From: Anaerolineaceae bacterium UBA2274
Lineage (GTDB): Bacteria > Chloroflexota > Anaerolineae > Anaerolineales > Anaerolineaceae
Length of the DNA stretch: 30,866 bases
Direction: 5' to 3'
Assembly (NCBI GenBank): GCA_002347705.1
Contig: DDWY01000089.1
Location: 1 to 30,866 of the forward strand
A program made the position numbers and the translations under genes. Every line of letters begins with the position of its first letter. The stretch's first letter is position 1. This document shows, in pieces, positions 1-7,874 of this stretch. Below the pieces are notes generated by a model. That model was not told the DNA's origin, did not search any database, and saw nothing but the letters and a program-made list of their open reading frames with translations.

Positions 1-122
1 CCATCCTCCGCCAGCACTGCCGCGCCAACCGGATAGTTGGAATAGGGCGAATAACTATTTTTGAGATAATGCCGGGCTGTAGCGATCAGTGTCTCACGAA
101 CCTCATTTTCCAGTGTTTCCAT
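1..122 (-). CDS. cdd: Cytidine deaminase, N-terminal part (runs off the window)
   Basis: Forty codons are visible from the ATG at 122-120 to the left edge. They include a Tyr-Ser-Pro-Tyr-Ser-Asn-Tyr-Pro-Val-Gly-Ala-Ala stretch, the hallmark N-terminal segment of homotetrameric cytidine deaminases, which hydrolyse cytidine/deoxycytidine to uridine in pyrimidine salvage. The zinc-binding His/Cys motifs would lie beyond the edge, so catalytic competence cannot be judged. The start overlaps the end of the upstream CBS-domain gene by 20 bases in another frame, which implies translational coupling in a glmU-corC-cdd run. In many bacteria cdd sits near corC/ybeY/era, which fits this order. The identification rests only on the N-terminal motif and context. 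Confidence 0.8.
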   Translation of the reverse strand, partial: METLENEVRETLIATARHYLKNSYSPYSNYPVGAAVLAED

Positions 123-1383
123 TTTCGATATCTTTCTGGGAAGCGTCTTCGCCCAATCTGCGCACTTTCACCTTGATGATGCGCCTTGCAACCACCTGCT
201 CCACCGTAAATTCAAAATCTTTGTCTATCACAACCTCACCTGGCTGGGGCACCCTGCCGAGTTGACCATAGATGAAGCCGCCCAGGGTATCCGCATACTC
301 ATCGGAGAGGGATCCATCCGTGATCAGGTTAAATTCGTCAATTGTTGCCCGCCCGAGGATCAGATAGGTATTTTCATCAATCTGCTCGTAGAGGTTCTCT
401 TCCCCCTGGTCATACTCATCCCGTATTTCGCCAACAATTTCTTCGACGATATCTTCCAGCGTCACCACACCAGCCACGCCGCCATACTCATCGACCACGA
501 GCACCATATGCACCCCGCGGGACTGCATTTCTGTCAAAAGTTCATCGACCTTCTTGGCTTCAGGAACAAAGTAAGCCTGCCGCAAAAGCTGCCGCTGTGC
601 CGCAATCGTATCGTTACCGTCAACCACCGCCAGCAAGTCCTTGGCGTAGAGTAAGCCCACGACGTTATCGATCGAATCCTCGTAGACTGGCACGCGGGAA
701 TGCCCCGCTTTGATGAACTCGTGGCGCGCGTCGCTGATGGTGGTGTTCACCTCCAGCGCCAGCACATCCATGCGCGGGACCATGATTTCTTTGGTCATGG
801 TCTCACTAAAGCGAAAAATGGAATAGATCATTTCCCGCTCGCCCTTCTCAAGCGTGCTCTCGGGCTGATCATTCTCCACCCAATTCCTGAGAGTTTCGTC
901 CGTTACGGTCAGGGTAACCTTGTCGGCATGTTCCCCGAGCACTGAAGTCATCAAACGCGTTAGAGGAGACAGAAGGAATGAGATGAGTGAAACCACACCC
1001 GTAAACCTAATTGCTGCCTGATCTGGGGAATCCAGGATTTTACGCTCAATTAAGAATTCCAGGAGGCTCAGGACCAAGAAAATCCCAAAAACGATCAGAG
1101 CAATCAGCCAATAATTTTGGAATGCAAAAATTTGGACAGAGATCAGAGCAGCTACCGCCGCCACAAAAAAATGACAAAAAATCAAGCCCAAACGCAAAGC
1201 CGTCCGAAGCCCATTTTTGCTGAAAAGTTGTATGGTTTGTTCAACCTTCGCGTTATGTCCACTCGCCAGCCCAATCAGGTAAGGCAGCCGGGCATGTGTG
1301 AAGGAGGATTTCGCGGCTGAAGCTAACAAACTCAAAAAAACTGACGCCGCAAGGGCTATCCAAAGCCCGATTTCTTCACTCAC
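103..1383 (-). CDS. CorC/HlyC-family membrane protein with DUF21, CBS pair and CorC-associated domain
   Basis: This 426-residue protein has about four hydrophobic segments in residues 1-150 (DUF21/CNNM-like). A tandem CBS pair follows at about 200-330, with the motifs EIMVPRMDV, HSRVPVYE and VVDEYGGVAGVVTLEDI. A C-terminal CorC/HlyC-associated domain lies at about 340-415. The family is linked to magnesium/cobalt efflux or homeostasis; 'hemolysin' is a legacy name. The start is a GTG at 1383-1381, preceded by AGAAAGG at good spacing and one base after the glmU stop, so translation is probably coupled to glmU. Its 3' end overlaps cdd. The architecture and length are normal for the family. The exact transported ion cannot be read from sequence. 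Confidence 0.88.
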   Translation of the reverse strand: MSEEIGLWIALAASVFLSLLASAAKSSFTHARLPYLIGLASGHNAKVEQTIQLFSKNGLRTALRLGLIFCHFFVAAVAALISVQIFAFQNYWLIALIVFGIFLVLSLLEFLIERKILDSPDQAAIRFTGVVSLISFLLSPLTRLMTSVLGEHADKVTLTVTDETLRNWVENDQPESTLEKGEREMIYSIFRFSETMTKEIMVPRMDVLALEVNTTISDARHEFIKAGHSRVPVYEDSIDNVVGLLYAKDLLAVVDGNDTIAAQRQLLRQAYFVPEAKKVDELLTEMQSRGVHMVLVVDEYGGVAGVVTLEDIVEEIVGEIRDEYDQGEENLYEQIDENTYLILGRATIDEFNLITDGSLSDEYADTLGGFIYGQLGRVPQPGEVVIDKDFEFTVEQVVARRIIKVKVRRLGEDASQKDIENGNTGK

Positions 1384-1384
1384 G

Positions 1385-2740
1385 TTAATCCTTTCTTTCT
1401 TTCGGTCTGGCAGGCACTCCCACCACCAGGGTGTTATCCGGCACGTCGTGCGTCACGACCGCACCCGCACCCGTTTTAGCCCGCTTGCCAATTTTCAATG
1501 GGGCGACCAGCATTGTATCGCTCCCAATAAATGTTTCATCCCCGATTTCGGTGGGATGTTTGTACTTCCCGTCATAATTGCAGGTGATTGTGCCTGCTCC
1601 AATGTTCACATCCCGCCCGATCCTGGCATTGCCAATGTACGAGAAGTGTCCCATTTTGGTGTGCTCGCCGAGGGTCGAATCCTTCACCTCACCAAAGTTG
1701 CCAAGATGAACGTAGTCTTTTAACACTGCGCCGCTGCGCAGATGGCAAAATGGTCCCATTGTGACATGGCTGCCGATGGTCGCCTTTTCGGCTACCGAGT
1801 GTTGGATGACTGAGTGGTCACCAACGCTGGTATGCAGCAGGGTGGTATCGGGTCCGATGGCACAATTCTCACCAATGAAAGTTTTGCCACGCAGATAGGT
1901 ATTCGGGAACAAAACCGTGTCTTGCCCAATGGCCACATCCATCTCGACGGTGGTGGTATCGGGGTCAATAAAGCTTACGCCTGCCAGCATCCACTGCCGG
2001 TTCACGCGCGCGCGCATTGCCCGTTCGCAATCCGCCAGGTCTACCCGGTTGTTGATCCCCAGCCCTTCGGCGGCATCCTCGAGCACCATTGCTTCCACTC
2101 CCCTGCCCTGCGAGATCGCCAATTCCACCAGGTCCGTGATATAAAACTCGCCTTTGGGCGAAGGTTTTAGCTCCGCCAGGCTCTGCCACATCCACTCAGC
2201 GTCGAAACAGTAAGCTGAGATGTTGTATTCACGGATTTTCAGCTGCTCAGGCGTAGCGTCGGCTTCTTCCACAATCGCGCTCACTTTTCCATCCAATGAG
2301 CGCACTACCCGCCCAAATCCACGCGGCAGGTCACCAATCACACTCGTCATCGTGATGGTGCTGCCTGTTTCATGGTGAATCTGAAGCAGGCGATCGATTG
2401 TTTCGGGTCGCAGCATGGGCATGTCGCCAAAAGTGACTAACAGGAGGTCAGCCTTACCGCGCAGCTGATCTTCGGCTGAACGCACCGCATGTCCGGTGCC
2501 AAGCTGTTCCGCCTGCAAAGCAAAGTTCACCTTTTCTCCATAGGCACGCGCGATTTCTTCGCGCACAAGTTCGCTGCCATAGCCGGTTACGATCACCGGC
2601 GGCAGGTCCACCTTGGGTAAAACGGTATCCAGGGCATGGAAAACGATAGGTTTACCAAGTAAGGGATGGAGAGTTTTGGGTAAGCTGGAGTGCATGCGCT
2701 TGCCCAAGCCAGCGGCAAGAATTACAGAAGCGATTTTCAT
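1385..2740 (-). CDS. glmU: Bifunctional UDP-N-acetylglucosamine pyrophosphorylase / glucosamine-1-phosphate N-acetyltransferase
   Basis: GlmU makes UDP-GlcNAc for peptidoglycan by acetylating GlcN-1-P and then uridylylating it. At 451 residues the length is typical. The N-terminal uridyltransferase half has LAAGLGKRM near residue 8, KTLHPLLGKP near 22 and FGDMP near 104. From about residue 255 a left-handed beta-helix of hexapeptide repeats begins. The acetyltransferase residues correspond to E. coli Arg333 (LRSGAVL), Lys351 (GEVKDS), His363/Tyr366 (GHFSYIGNA) and Asn386/Tyr387 (CNYDGKYKH). The ATG is preceded by CGGAG at about 8 bases. It is the first protein gene after tRNA-Gln and is followed with a 1-base gap by the CBS-domain gene. 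Confidence 0.97.
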   Translation of the reverse strand: MKIASVILAAGLGKRMHSSLPKTLHPLLGKPIVFHALDTVLPKVDLPPVIVTGYGSELVREEIARAYGEKVNFALQAEQLGTGHAVRSAEDQLRGKADLLLVTFGDMPMLRPETIDRLLQIHHETGSTITMTSVIGDLPRGFGRVVRSLDGKVSAIVEEADATPEQLKIREYNISAYCFDAEWMWQSLAELKPSPKGEFYITDLVELAISQGRGVEAMVLEDAAEGLGINNRVDLADCERAMRARVNRQWMLAGVSFIDPDTTTVEMDVAIGQDTVLFPNTYLRGKTFIGENCAIGPDTTLLHTSVGDHSVIQHSVAEKATIGSHVTMGPFCHLRSGAVLKDYVHLGNFGEVKDSTLGEHTKMGHFSYIGNARIGRDVNIGAGTITCNYDGKYKHPTEIGDETFIGSDTMLVAPLKIGKRAKTGAGAVVTHDVPDNTLVVGVPARPKERKD

Positions 2741-2846
2741 AATATACTCCGGGAATCAAAAAACCAGGCAGCAATCCAAAACGGACTGTCAGCCTCGCTA
2801 TCATCAAAACTTAGATCATCAGATTGTGTGTCCACAATAAATCAGG

Positions 2847-2917
2847 CCGGGGCACTTGGAGTCGAACCAAGATCAGCGGATTCAAAGTCCGATGTGCTGC
2901 CATTGCACCATGCCCCA
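2847..2917 (-). tRNA. tRNA-Gln (anticodon TTG)
   Basis: Read on the minus strand, the 71 bases fold into a full cloverleaf. The acceptor is TGGGGCA paired with TGCCCCG, and the D stem is GTGC/GCAC. The anticodon loop is CTTTGAA with anticodon TTG. The T stem is CTTGG/CCAAG around TTCGACT, and the discriminator is G. The first acceptor pair is a weak T-G, in keeping with the weak first pair of glutamine tRNAs. The outermost anticodon-stem pair (T-C) is mismatched. CCA is not encoded (the following bases are CCT), so it must be added enzymatically. Confidence 0.95.
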
Positions 2918-2928
2918 ACGTAGGCAAT

Positions 2929-2957
2929 ATTTTAGCACACAATTCACACCCTGCCAA
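2929..2957 (-). promoter_or_regulatory. Sigma-70-type promoter of tRNA-Gln
   Basis: On the minus strand a TTGGCA -35 box (2957-2952) and a TAAAAT -10 box (2934-2929) are separated by exactly 17 bases. A TG lies one base before the -10, giving an extended -10. Transcription would start around 2922, a few bases before the mature tRNA end. No good T-run terminator separates the tRNA from glmU, so this promoter may also feed glmU. Confidence 0.7.
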
Positions 2958-3044
2958 CATCTGCAAGCTGGCTCGTGCTCATTTTCTGGGAATGGAAACT
3001 TCTCCTTCGGGCAACCCAAGAGGTAACACGTCATCCTGAGCTTG

Positions 3045-3102
3045 GTTGTAGGGCGGAATGCGCTTTATATGCGCACTCCGCCAACAGCGGGCATGGCAGG
3101 TA
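3045..3102. repeat. Palindromic intergenic repeat B, copy 1
   Basis: This 58-bp unit contains a long hairpin: GGCGGA-x-TGCGC pairs with GCGCA-x-TCCGCC around a short AT-rich loop. It is immediately followed by repeat A copy 1, giving a 132-bp composite that recurs at 3396-3527 with only a few base changes. Confidence 0.85.
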
Positions 3103-3176
3103 TTCGGTTTGTCGGAGTGAGCCCGCAACAGGCTTACAAGAAACGAACATCATTTGGCGGTCTCATTCCGACCTAC
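3103..3176. repeat. Palindromic intergenic repeat A, copy 1
   Basis: A 74-bp unit present three times in this gap. Its ends are near-perfect inverted repeats (GTCGGAGTGAG against CTCATTCCGAC), so each copy can form a hairpin. Reading through it gives a false peptide containing VGVSPQQAYKKR, so ORFs called here are artefacts of the repeat. Confidence 0.88.
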
Positions 3177-3212
3177 TTCGCTGGTACTTCGTCCGTCCAT
3201 AAGGGGGGTATT

Positions 3213-3283
3213 TGTCATCCTGAACGAAGTGAAGGATCTTGCCACTCTACCATTAAGACCCTTCGCTGGCGCGCAAAATGACA
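3213..3283. repeat. Dispersed repeat of the 'CATCCTGAACGAAGTGAAGG' type
   Basis: Starts TGTCAT and ends ATGACA (short terminal inverted repeat). The left arm reads CCTGAACGAAGTGAAGGATC and the right arm carries CCTTCGCTGGCGCG. Recalled knowledge: this family is scattered through many unrelated bacterial genomes and yields the false peptide VILNEVKDL. A truncated start of the same element (TCATCCTGAGC) is visible near 3031. Confidence 0.75.
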
Positions 3284-3295
3284 GAGAATCCTTTG

Positions 3296-3369
3296 TTCGG
3301 TTTGTCGGAGTGAGCCCGCAACAGGCTTACAAGAAACGAATATCATTTGGCGGTCTCATTCCGACCTAC
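3296..3369. repeat. Palindromic intergenic repeat A, copy 2
   Basis: Nearly identical 74-bp copy of the unit at 3103-3176, but not preceded by repeat B. It is followed by a short AAGCTCAGAATGACA tail that resembles the end of the dispersed TGTCAT...ATGACA element. Confidence 0.88.
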
Positions 3370-3395
3370 AAGCTCAGAATGACAAAGAGTCCTTA

Positions 3396-3453
3396 GTTGT
3401 AGGGCGGACTGCGCTTTATCTGCGCACTCCGCCAACAACAGGCATGGCAGGTA
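3396..3453. repeat. Palindromic intergenic repeat B, copy 2
   Basis: Second copy of the 58-bp hairpin unit. It differs from copy 1 mainly in the stem mismatch position, the loop and a few bases at the 3' side. It directly abuts repeat A copy 3. Confidence 0.85.
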
Positions 3454-3527
3454 TTCGGTTTGTCGGAGTGAGCCCGCAACAGGCTTACAAGAAACGAATA
3501 TCATTTGGCGGTCTCATTCCGACCTAC
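3454..3527. repeat. Palindromic intergenic repeat A, copy 3
   Basis: Third 74-bp copy, identical to copy 2 over the visible core. Together with 3396-3453 it duplicates the 132-bp composite found at 3045-3176. Confidence 0.88.
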
Positions 3528-3580
3528 AAGTTCAGAATGACAGAGCGCACAAAGCAATCAACGAGCAATTTTGTTTCCTT

Positions 3581-3609
3581 AAACAAAAACCGCCCGTTTC
3601 CGGGCGGTT
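3581..3609 (-). terminator. Rho-independent terminator of the opp operon
   Basis: On the minus strand AACCGCCCG pairs perfectly with CGGGCGGTT around a GAAA tetraloop (3609-3588). The T-rich tract TTTTTGTTT follows (3589-3581). It lies 17 bases after the stop of the small membrane protein gene that closes the operon. Confidence 0.9.
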
Positions 3610-3625
3610 ACTCATCAAGCTCAAT

Positions 3626-3904
3626 TTATCTGAAAAGAACCTTTGTCATAAACAGGACAAGCAAAATCCAGGTCAGGACAAACACCGATGCAACCAGTAA
3701 TCCCGCCTTAACAGCGCCCCAGGTATACAATCTCAACTCCCGGTCAGTCATGCCCGTGCCATACGGCGAAGGCTGGCTGGTCTCACTTTCTGGCACCCGA
3801 CCGAAGTCATGGCGCCGATCGTACCAGGGCATGCCCTCTACGTTCATGTCGACGATTGTACGACCATCGTCGTCATCAAATTGCTTTTTCTGAACTTTCC
3901 TCAA
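3626..3904 (-). CDS. Small conserved-looking single-pass membrane protein of unknown function
   Basis: I do not recognise a named family. The 92-residue product starts with a charged stretch (RKVQKKQFDDDDGRTI), followed by MNVEGMPWYD. It ends in one hydrophobic segment at about residues 66-88 and a short basic tail, so it is probably anchored in the membrane with the N-terminal region cytoplasmic. The DDDG-plus-EGMPWY arrangement resembles short uncharacterised proteins I recall from Firmicutes; this is memory, not a search. The start is a TTG at 3904-3902 with AAGGAACC upstream. It overlaps the end of oppF by 29 bases, so it is co-transcribed and probably translationally coupled. A terminator follows directly. 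A role tied to peptide import is possible only by context. Confidence 0.75.
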   Translation of the reverse strand: MRKVQKKQFDDDDGRTIVDMNVEGMPWYDRRHDFGRVPESETSQPSPYGTGMTDRELRLYTWGAVKAGLLVASVFVLTWILLVLFMTKVLFR

Positions 3905-4922
3905 TTAAGGTTCCTTGCTCATTGTAAAGATGACATACCACCAAATGCCCTGGCTCGATTTCGCGAGTATCAGGAGCATCGGTTTTGCAGATAGGCATGG
4001 CAAATCGGCAGCGGGTGTGGAATTTACAGCCCGAAGGTGGATTCGCGGGGGAGGGAATGCTTCCCTCCAAAATGATCCGCTTCATCTTGTAGTTCGGATC
4101 CGGCACCGGCACCGCGCTCAGGAGAGCCTGGGTGTAAGGGTGGAGAGGATTTTCAAAAATCGAAGCCTTCTCGCCGTACTCAACCAGGTCGCCCAGGTAC
4201 ATGACGCCGACATAGTCGGAGATGTGTTGGACAACGGAAAGATCGTGTGAAATGAACAGGTATGCCATTTCACGTTGATTCTGCAAATCTTCCAGTAGGT
4301 TAATAATTTGCGCCTGGATCGAGACATCCAAAGCCGAGACAGGTTCGTCACAGACCACAAAATCTGGTTTTAACGCCAACGAGCGTGCTATACAGATACG
4401 CTGACGCTGCCCGCCGGAGAATTCGTGTGGATAGCGATCTTTCTGATAAGGTTGTAAGCCGCAAGAGAGCATGACATCGTCAATATAATCATCGAACTCA
4501 TCCTCAGAAACGAGTTCGTGCTCGCGTACTGCTTCGCCGATGATTTCGCTGACAGGCATACGCGGGCTCAGGCTGGAATAGGGATCCTGAAAGATCATTT
4601 GCATCCTGGGACGCAAAGCACGCATTCCTTTCCTGTCCAATGTCATAATGTCTGTGCCGTCAAAAACCACATTACCGCCAGTCGGTTTCAATAAACGCAG
4701 CAGGGTCTTGCCCACTGTAGTCTTGCCGCAGCCCGATTCCCCTACCAAACCCATGGTTTTACCGCGTTCGATCCTGAAGCTGATGTCGTCGACAGCCTTT
4801 ACATACCCAACCACACGCTGCATCAACCCAGCCTTGATCGGGAAATACTGCTTGAGGTTATTCACCTCAACAATATAGCGACCATTGCCATTTGAGTTGT
4901 TACTTGTTTTGTTATTTTCCAT
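3876..4922 (-). CDS. oppF: Oligopeptide ABC transporter ATP-binding protein (OppF-like)
   Basis: One of the two nucleotide-binding subunits that energise peptide import. Visible motifs are Walker A GESGCGKTT, signature SGGQRQR, Walker B FVVCDEP and H-loop ISHD. A C-terminal oligo_HPY region follows, with four cysteines (CKFHTRC, PIC, VVCHLY) in the pattern seen in Opp/Dpp ATPases. The frame is open to an ATG at 4949, but that would overlap oppD. I prefer the ATG at 4922-4920, one base after the oppD stop, with AAAAGG upstream, giving 348 residues. The gene after it overlaps its 3' end. Assignment as OppF rather than DppF rests on operon order; substrate specificity is not readable. Confidence 0.92.
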   Translation of the reverse strand: MENNKTSNNSNGNGRYIVEVNNLKQYFPIKAGLMQRVVGYVKAVDDISFRIERGKTMGLVGESGCGKTTVGKTLLRLLKPTGGNVVFDGTDIMTLDRKGMRALRPRMQMIFQDPYSSLSPRMPVSEIIGEAVREHELVSEDEFDDYIDDVMLSCGLQPYQKDRYPHEFSGGQRQRICIARSLALKPDFVVCDEPVSALDVSIQAQIINLLEDLQNQREMAYLFISHDLSVVQHISDYVGVMYLGDLVEYGEKASIFENPLHPYTQALLSAVPVPDPNYKMKRIILEGSIPSPANPPSGCKFHTRCRFAMPICKTDAPDTREIEPGHLVVCHLYNEQGTLIEESSEKAI

Positions 4923-4923
4923 A

Positions 4924-6117
4924 TCAGGCCTTTTCCTCTGCGTCTGCATAGAGATAGCAAGCTGCCATGTGGGATTCTGTCAGATAGAACTCGCGAGGAT
5001 ATTCGCCATCACAAATCGGCATGCGCTTGGCACAGCGATCTCTGAAGTAGCAGTAATCCGGCATATTGATCGGGTTTGGAACACTACCGGGGATATTGTA
5101 CAGACGATCAACTTTTTTATTAATTACTGGCTTGGATGCCATCAAACCAACCGTGTAGGGGTGACAGGGATGGTTAAAGACTTCATTCGCTGTTCCCTTT
5201 TCGATGATTCGTCCAGCATACATAACCACCACATAATCCGCCATCTCCGCCACAACGCCGAGGTCGTGGGTGATGAGCATGATGCTCGAGTTGATTTTAT
5301 CCTTCAGCGTGCGCAGCAAATCGAGAATTTGAGCCTGAATGGTAACATCCAGCGCGGTTGTTGGCTCATCTGCAATGATCAGTTTTGGATTACAAGCCAG
5401 TGCCATAGCAATCATGATGCGCTGGCGCATACCGCCCGAGAGTTCGTGGGGGTACATCAGGTACACGCCTTCCTGATTAGCGATGCCAACTGTGTCGATC
5501 ATTTTCAAGGAAAGTGCTTTGACTTCTTCCTTGGACATTTCAGGGTTATGCAGCGCGATGACTTCATCAATCTGATGCCCAGCCCTGAATACCGGATTGA
5601 GACTGGTCATTGGCTCCTGGAAGATCATCGATATCTGAGCGCCGCGGATCTTTTCCATCTGGTCGGTTGGAGTTTTTACGACGTCATAGACCATTTCCTC
5701 ACCGTTAAAACGGATTTCGCCTTCAACGGTTTGTCCTTGTGGTCGCTGAACCAGCTGCATCAGCGAAAGTGCCGTTACAGACTTGCCGCAACCAGATTCG
5801 CCTACCACACCAACAGTTTTACCCTTTGGAATGTCGAAGGTCACACCATCGACTGCTTTTACAGTGCCTATGTCGGTAAAGAAATAGGTGTGCACATTGT
5901 CAAATTCGACCACATTATTCGGATCGCGCATCACAGCGGTGTACTCGCTTTGAGGCACATTTTTCCGATTGCGCGCCTTCTCAATCGCGTTCGTGATCCG
6001 GCGATTCTCACTGGAAATCCGTGCTGATTCACGTGCTGTAAGGTGAATGCTCTCAGTAATGCGAACTTCTTCGGTCTCAACGTTTTCAATTTGGGTTAAA
6101 TCTTTTTTTTCCGTCAT
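4924..6117 (-). CDS. oppD: Oligopeptide ABC transporter ATP-binding protein (OppD-like) with N-terminal extension
   Basis: Second ATPase of the peptide importer. Motifs are Walker A GESGCGKSV, signature SGGMRQR, Walker B LIIADEP and H-loop ITHD, plus a C-terminal oligo_HPY region with CYFRDRC, PIC and AACYLY cysteines. The ATP-binding domain starts only near residue 68 (VVEFDNVHTYF). About 65 charged, probably helical residues precede it, which most OppD proteins lack. The extension is in frame and ATG-initiated, with AGGAAAAGCC just upstream. It lies 8 bases after oppC and 1 base before oppF. Confidence 0.93.
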   Translation of the reverse strand: MTEKKDLTQIENVETEEVRITESIHLTARESARISSENRRITNAIEKARNRKNVPQSEYTAVMRDPNNVVEFDNVHTYFFTDIGTVKAVDGVTFDIPKGKTVGVVGESGCGKSVTALSLMQLVQRPQGQTVEGEIRFNGEEMVYDVVKTPTDQMEKIRGAQISMIFQEPMTSLNPVFRAGHQIDEVIALHNPEMSKEEVKALSLKMIDTVGIANQEGVYLMYPHELSGGMRQRIMIAMALACNPKLIIADEPTTALDVTIQAQILDLLRTLKDKINSSIMLITHDLGVVAEMADYVVVMYAGRIIEKGTANEVFNHPCHPYTVGLMASKPVINKKVDRLYNIPGSVPNPINMPDYCYFRDRCAKRMPICDGEYPREFYLTESHMAACYLYADAEEKA

Positions 6118-6125
6118 GGCTTTTC

Positions 6126-7862
6126 CTATCGTTTCATCTTTGGATCGTAAGCATCGCGCAAACCGTCACCCACAAAATTGAAGCCAAGCACCGTCAGCAA
6201 AATCAGCAAGCCAGCCGGCAGCCAGATAAACCAGTAGGTAGTCATCACGTAGGGGTCTGAAGCAATGTTAATGATGCTGCCCCAGGATGCCAGAGGATAC
6301 TTGATGCCCAATCCCAGGAAGCCCAGTGTGGCTTCAAAAATGATCACGCCACCCAGGCTGCCTGTGGCAATCACGATGAGCAGCGGCATTACGTTTGGCA
6401 CCAGGTGGCGGAAGATCTTGCGGCTGGTGCGGATGCCGGTGGCTTCCGTCGCGACCATAAAGTCTTGCTCTCGCAGAGATAAGATCTGACCGCGTACCAA
6501 ACGGGCAATACCCGTCCAGCCCATTAAACCAAGAATAGCCATCAGGATGAACAGACGCGTCATTGGCGAAACTTCCAGGGTGTCCATTACCGAGCCAAAA
6601 ATGATAATCATCGGGAAATATGGAATACTGTTAAAAAGGTCCACAAACCGCATCAAGGCAGTATCAACGGTACCACTGAAATAGCCAGATATGCCACCAA
6701 TGATTACGCCAAGAACTATTTCGAGTAAGACGACCACAAAACCGACCAATAAAGAAACACGACCACCGTACATCAAACGGGTCATTTGATCCATACCATT
6801 ATTGTCAGTACCCACTGGATGTTCGGGGGAAGGAAATTCAAACATCTTGATCACCATGCTGGTGGTTTCACGCTTGATATAGTAGTTTGTGTTCACGCGC
6901 ACAACCTTGTATTCAATACCATCAAATTCAAAGCTGCTTCCCCGGTCTGAGATCACTTCTCGCGCCAATGTCTTAAATTCAACGGGCAGAAACTCTCTTT
7001 GATCCAAAGGATTGACGATAATCCTGGAGACCTCGGCAAAAGCATTGCCATCCTGGGACTTGATAGTGTTTGAACCGTCTCCATACTCAATAGTATAGGT
7101 CTTACCATTCACCTCAAACTCATTTTCCTGGTCCCTTATGGCAATAGTGCTCGCATATCTGAAGGAGTAAGAGTCTACAACAGATCTGTCTGCCTCGACA
7201 TAGGGATCATAAATGAAAAGAGAAGCGAGAGCAACATTCCGTTCAGTTGAAACAAAGGACTTTCTTCCCTCAGTAGTGATGTGGTAGGTGATACCTTCAA
7301 ACTGAAACACAGTTTGCCTGTCTGCTTTTGCTGCCAGATAGGCTTCTTCGAGACCTGCCGGTATAACCTTATTCCCTGCAGGGATTAATTGACCCAGCAA
7401 ATCTTCTGCCACAGGTTCGAGCTGAAGGATGCGGATGGTACCCTCTGCCTCTTCAAGATAAGTGTATCCAATGCCATTGGATGAAAAAGTTGGCTGTTGC
7501 TTGCCATAAGCTAAAAGGAAGTTCGCCCGGGCAAGCGCGTCAAATTCCTGTCCGTTAGCTACAACGTAACGCAATTCAGTATTAATGATTGCGCCAGCGT
7601 AATCCTTATCGAGTTCGCTTTCTGTGTAAAAAACCTGGGTCTGTGTGTATGGAGAAAGGATGGGTCCCAGGAACGAAAAAATAAACATGACTATCAAAAT
7701 GACCAGACCAATAAGCGCTAATTTATTGCGGAGAAAGCGTTTTGTCACCAACATTCCAGGCGAAAGCACCTTAATACGCCGCTGATCATCCAGCGCAAGT
7801 TGGGGTGTGGGAACTGGTTGGATTGGTTCTGGTGTCTCGGTTTTAATATCAAAGTCACTCAT
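6126..7862 (-). CDS. oppC: Oligopeptide ABC transporter permease (OppC-like) with large extracytoplasmic insert
   Basis: Membrane subunit of the peptide importer, 578 residues against about 300 for ordinary OppC. A first transmembrane segment lies near residues 45-68. An inserted region of about 270 residues follows, then the usual five-helix permease core from about 370. The EAA coupling motif is VATEATGIRTSRKIFRHLVP and the end is GDGLRDAYDPKMKR. Four copies of a Phe-x-x-x-Gly-x-x-Tyr motif occur in the insert: FSSNGIGYTYL, FQFEGITYHIT, FEVNGKTYTIE and FEFDGIEYKVV. Because the N-terminus is cytoplasmic, the insert should face outside, next to the binding protein. The ATG is preceded by GGAG. 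Confidence 0.93.
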   Translation of the reverse strand: MSDFDIKTETPEPIQPVPTPQLALDDQRRIKVLSPGMLVTKRFLRNKLALIGLVILIVMFIFSFLGPILSPYTQTQVFYTESELDKDYAGAIINTELRYVVANGQEFDALARANFLLAYGKQQPTFSSNGIGYTYLEEAEGTIRILQLEPVAEDLLGQLIPAGNKVIPAGLEEAYLAAKADRQTVFQFEGITYHITTEGRKSFVSTERNVALASLFIYDPYVEADRSVVDSYSFRYASTIAIRDQENEFEVNGKTYTIEYGDGSNTIKSQDGNAFAEVSRIIVNPLDQREFLPVEFKTLAREVISDRGSSFEFDGIEYKVVRVNTNYYIKRETTSMVIKMFEFPSPEHPVGTDNNGMDQMTRLMYGGRVSLLVGFVVVLLEIVLGVIIGGISGYFSGTVDTALMRFVDLFNSIPYFPMIIIFGSVMDTLEVSPMTRLFILMAILGLMGWTGIARLVRGQILSLREQDFMVATEATGIRTSRKIFRHLVPNVMPLLIVIATGSLGGVIIFEATLGFLGLGIKYPLASWGSIINIASDPYVMTTYWFIWLPAGLLILLTVLGFNFVGDGLRDAYDPKMKR

Positions 7863-7874
7863 AATCCAAGTCTC

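Noticed and set aside
3042..3893. Plus-strand frames across the 3.0-3.9 kb gap
   Set aside because: They translate palindromic repeats (VGVSPQQAYKKR, HPERSEGS-type peptides) and then run antisense through the small membrane protein gene.
4885..6027. 380-codon plus-strand frame opposite oppD
   Set aside because: Antisense to a clear ATPase gene with all motifs; the predicted protein has no recognisable features.
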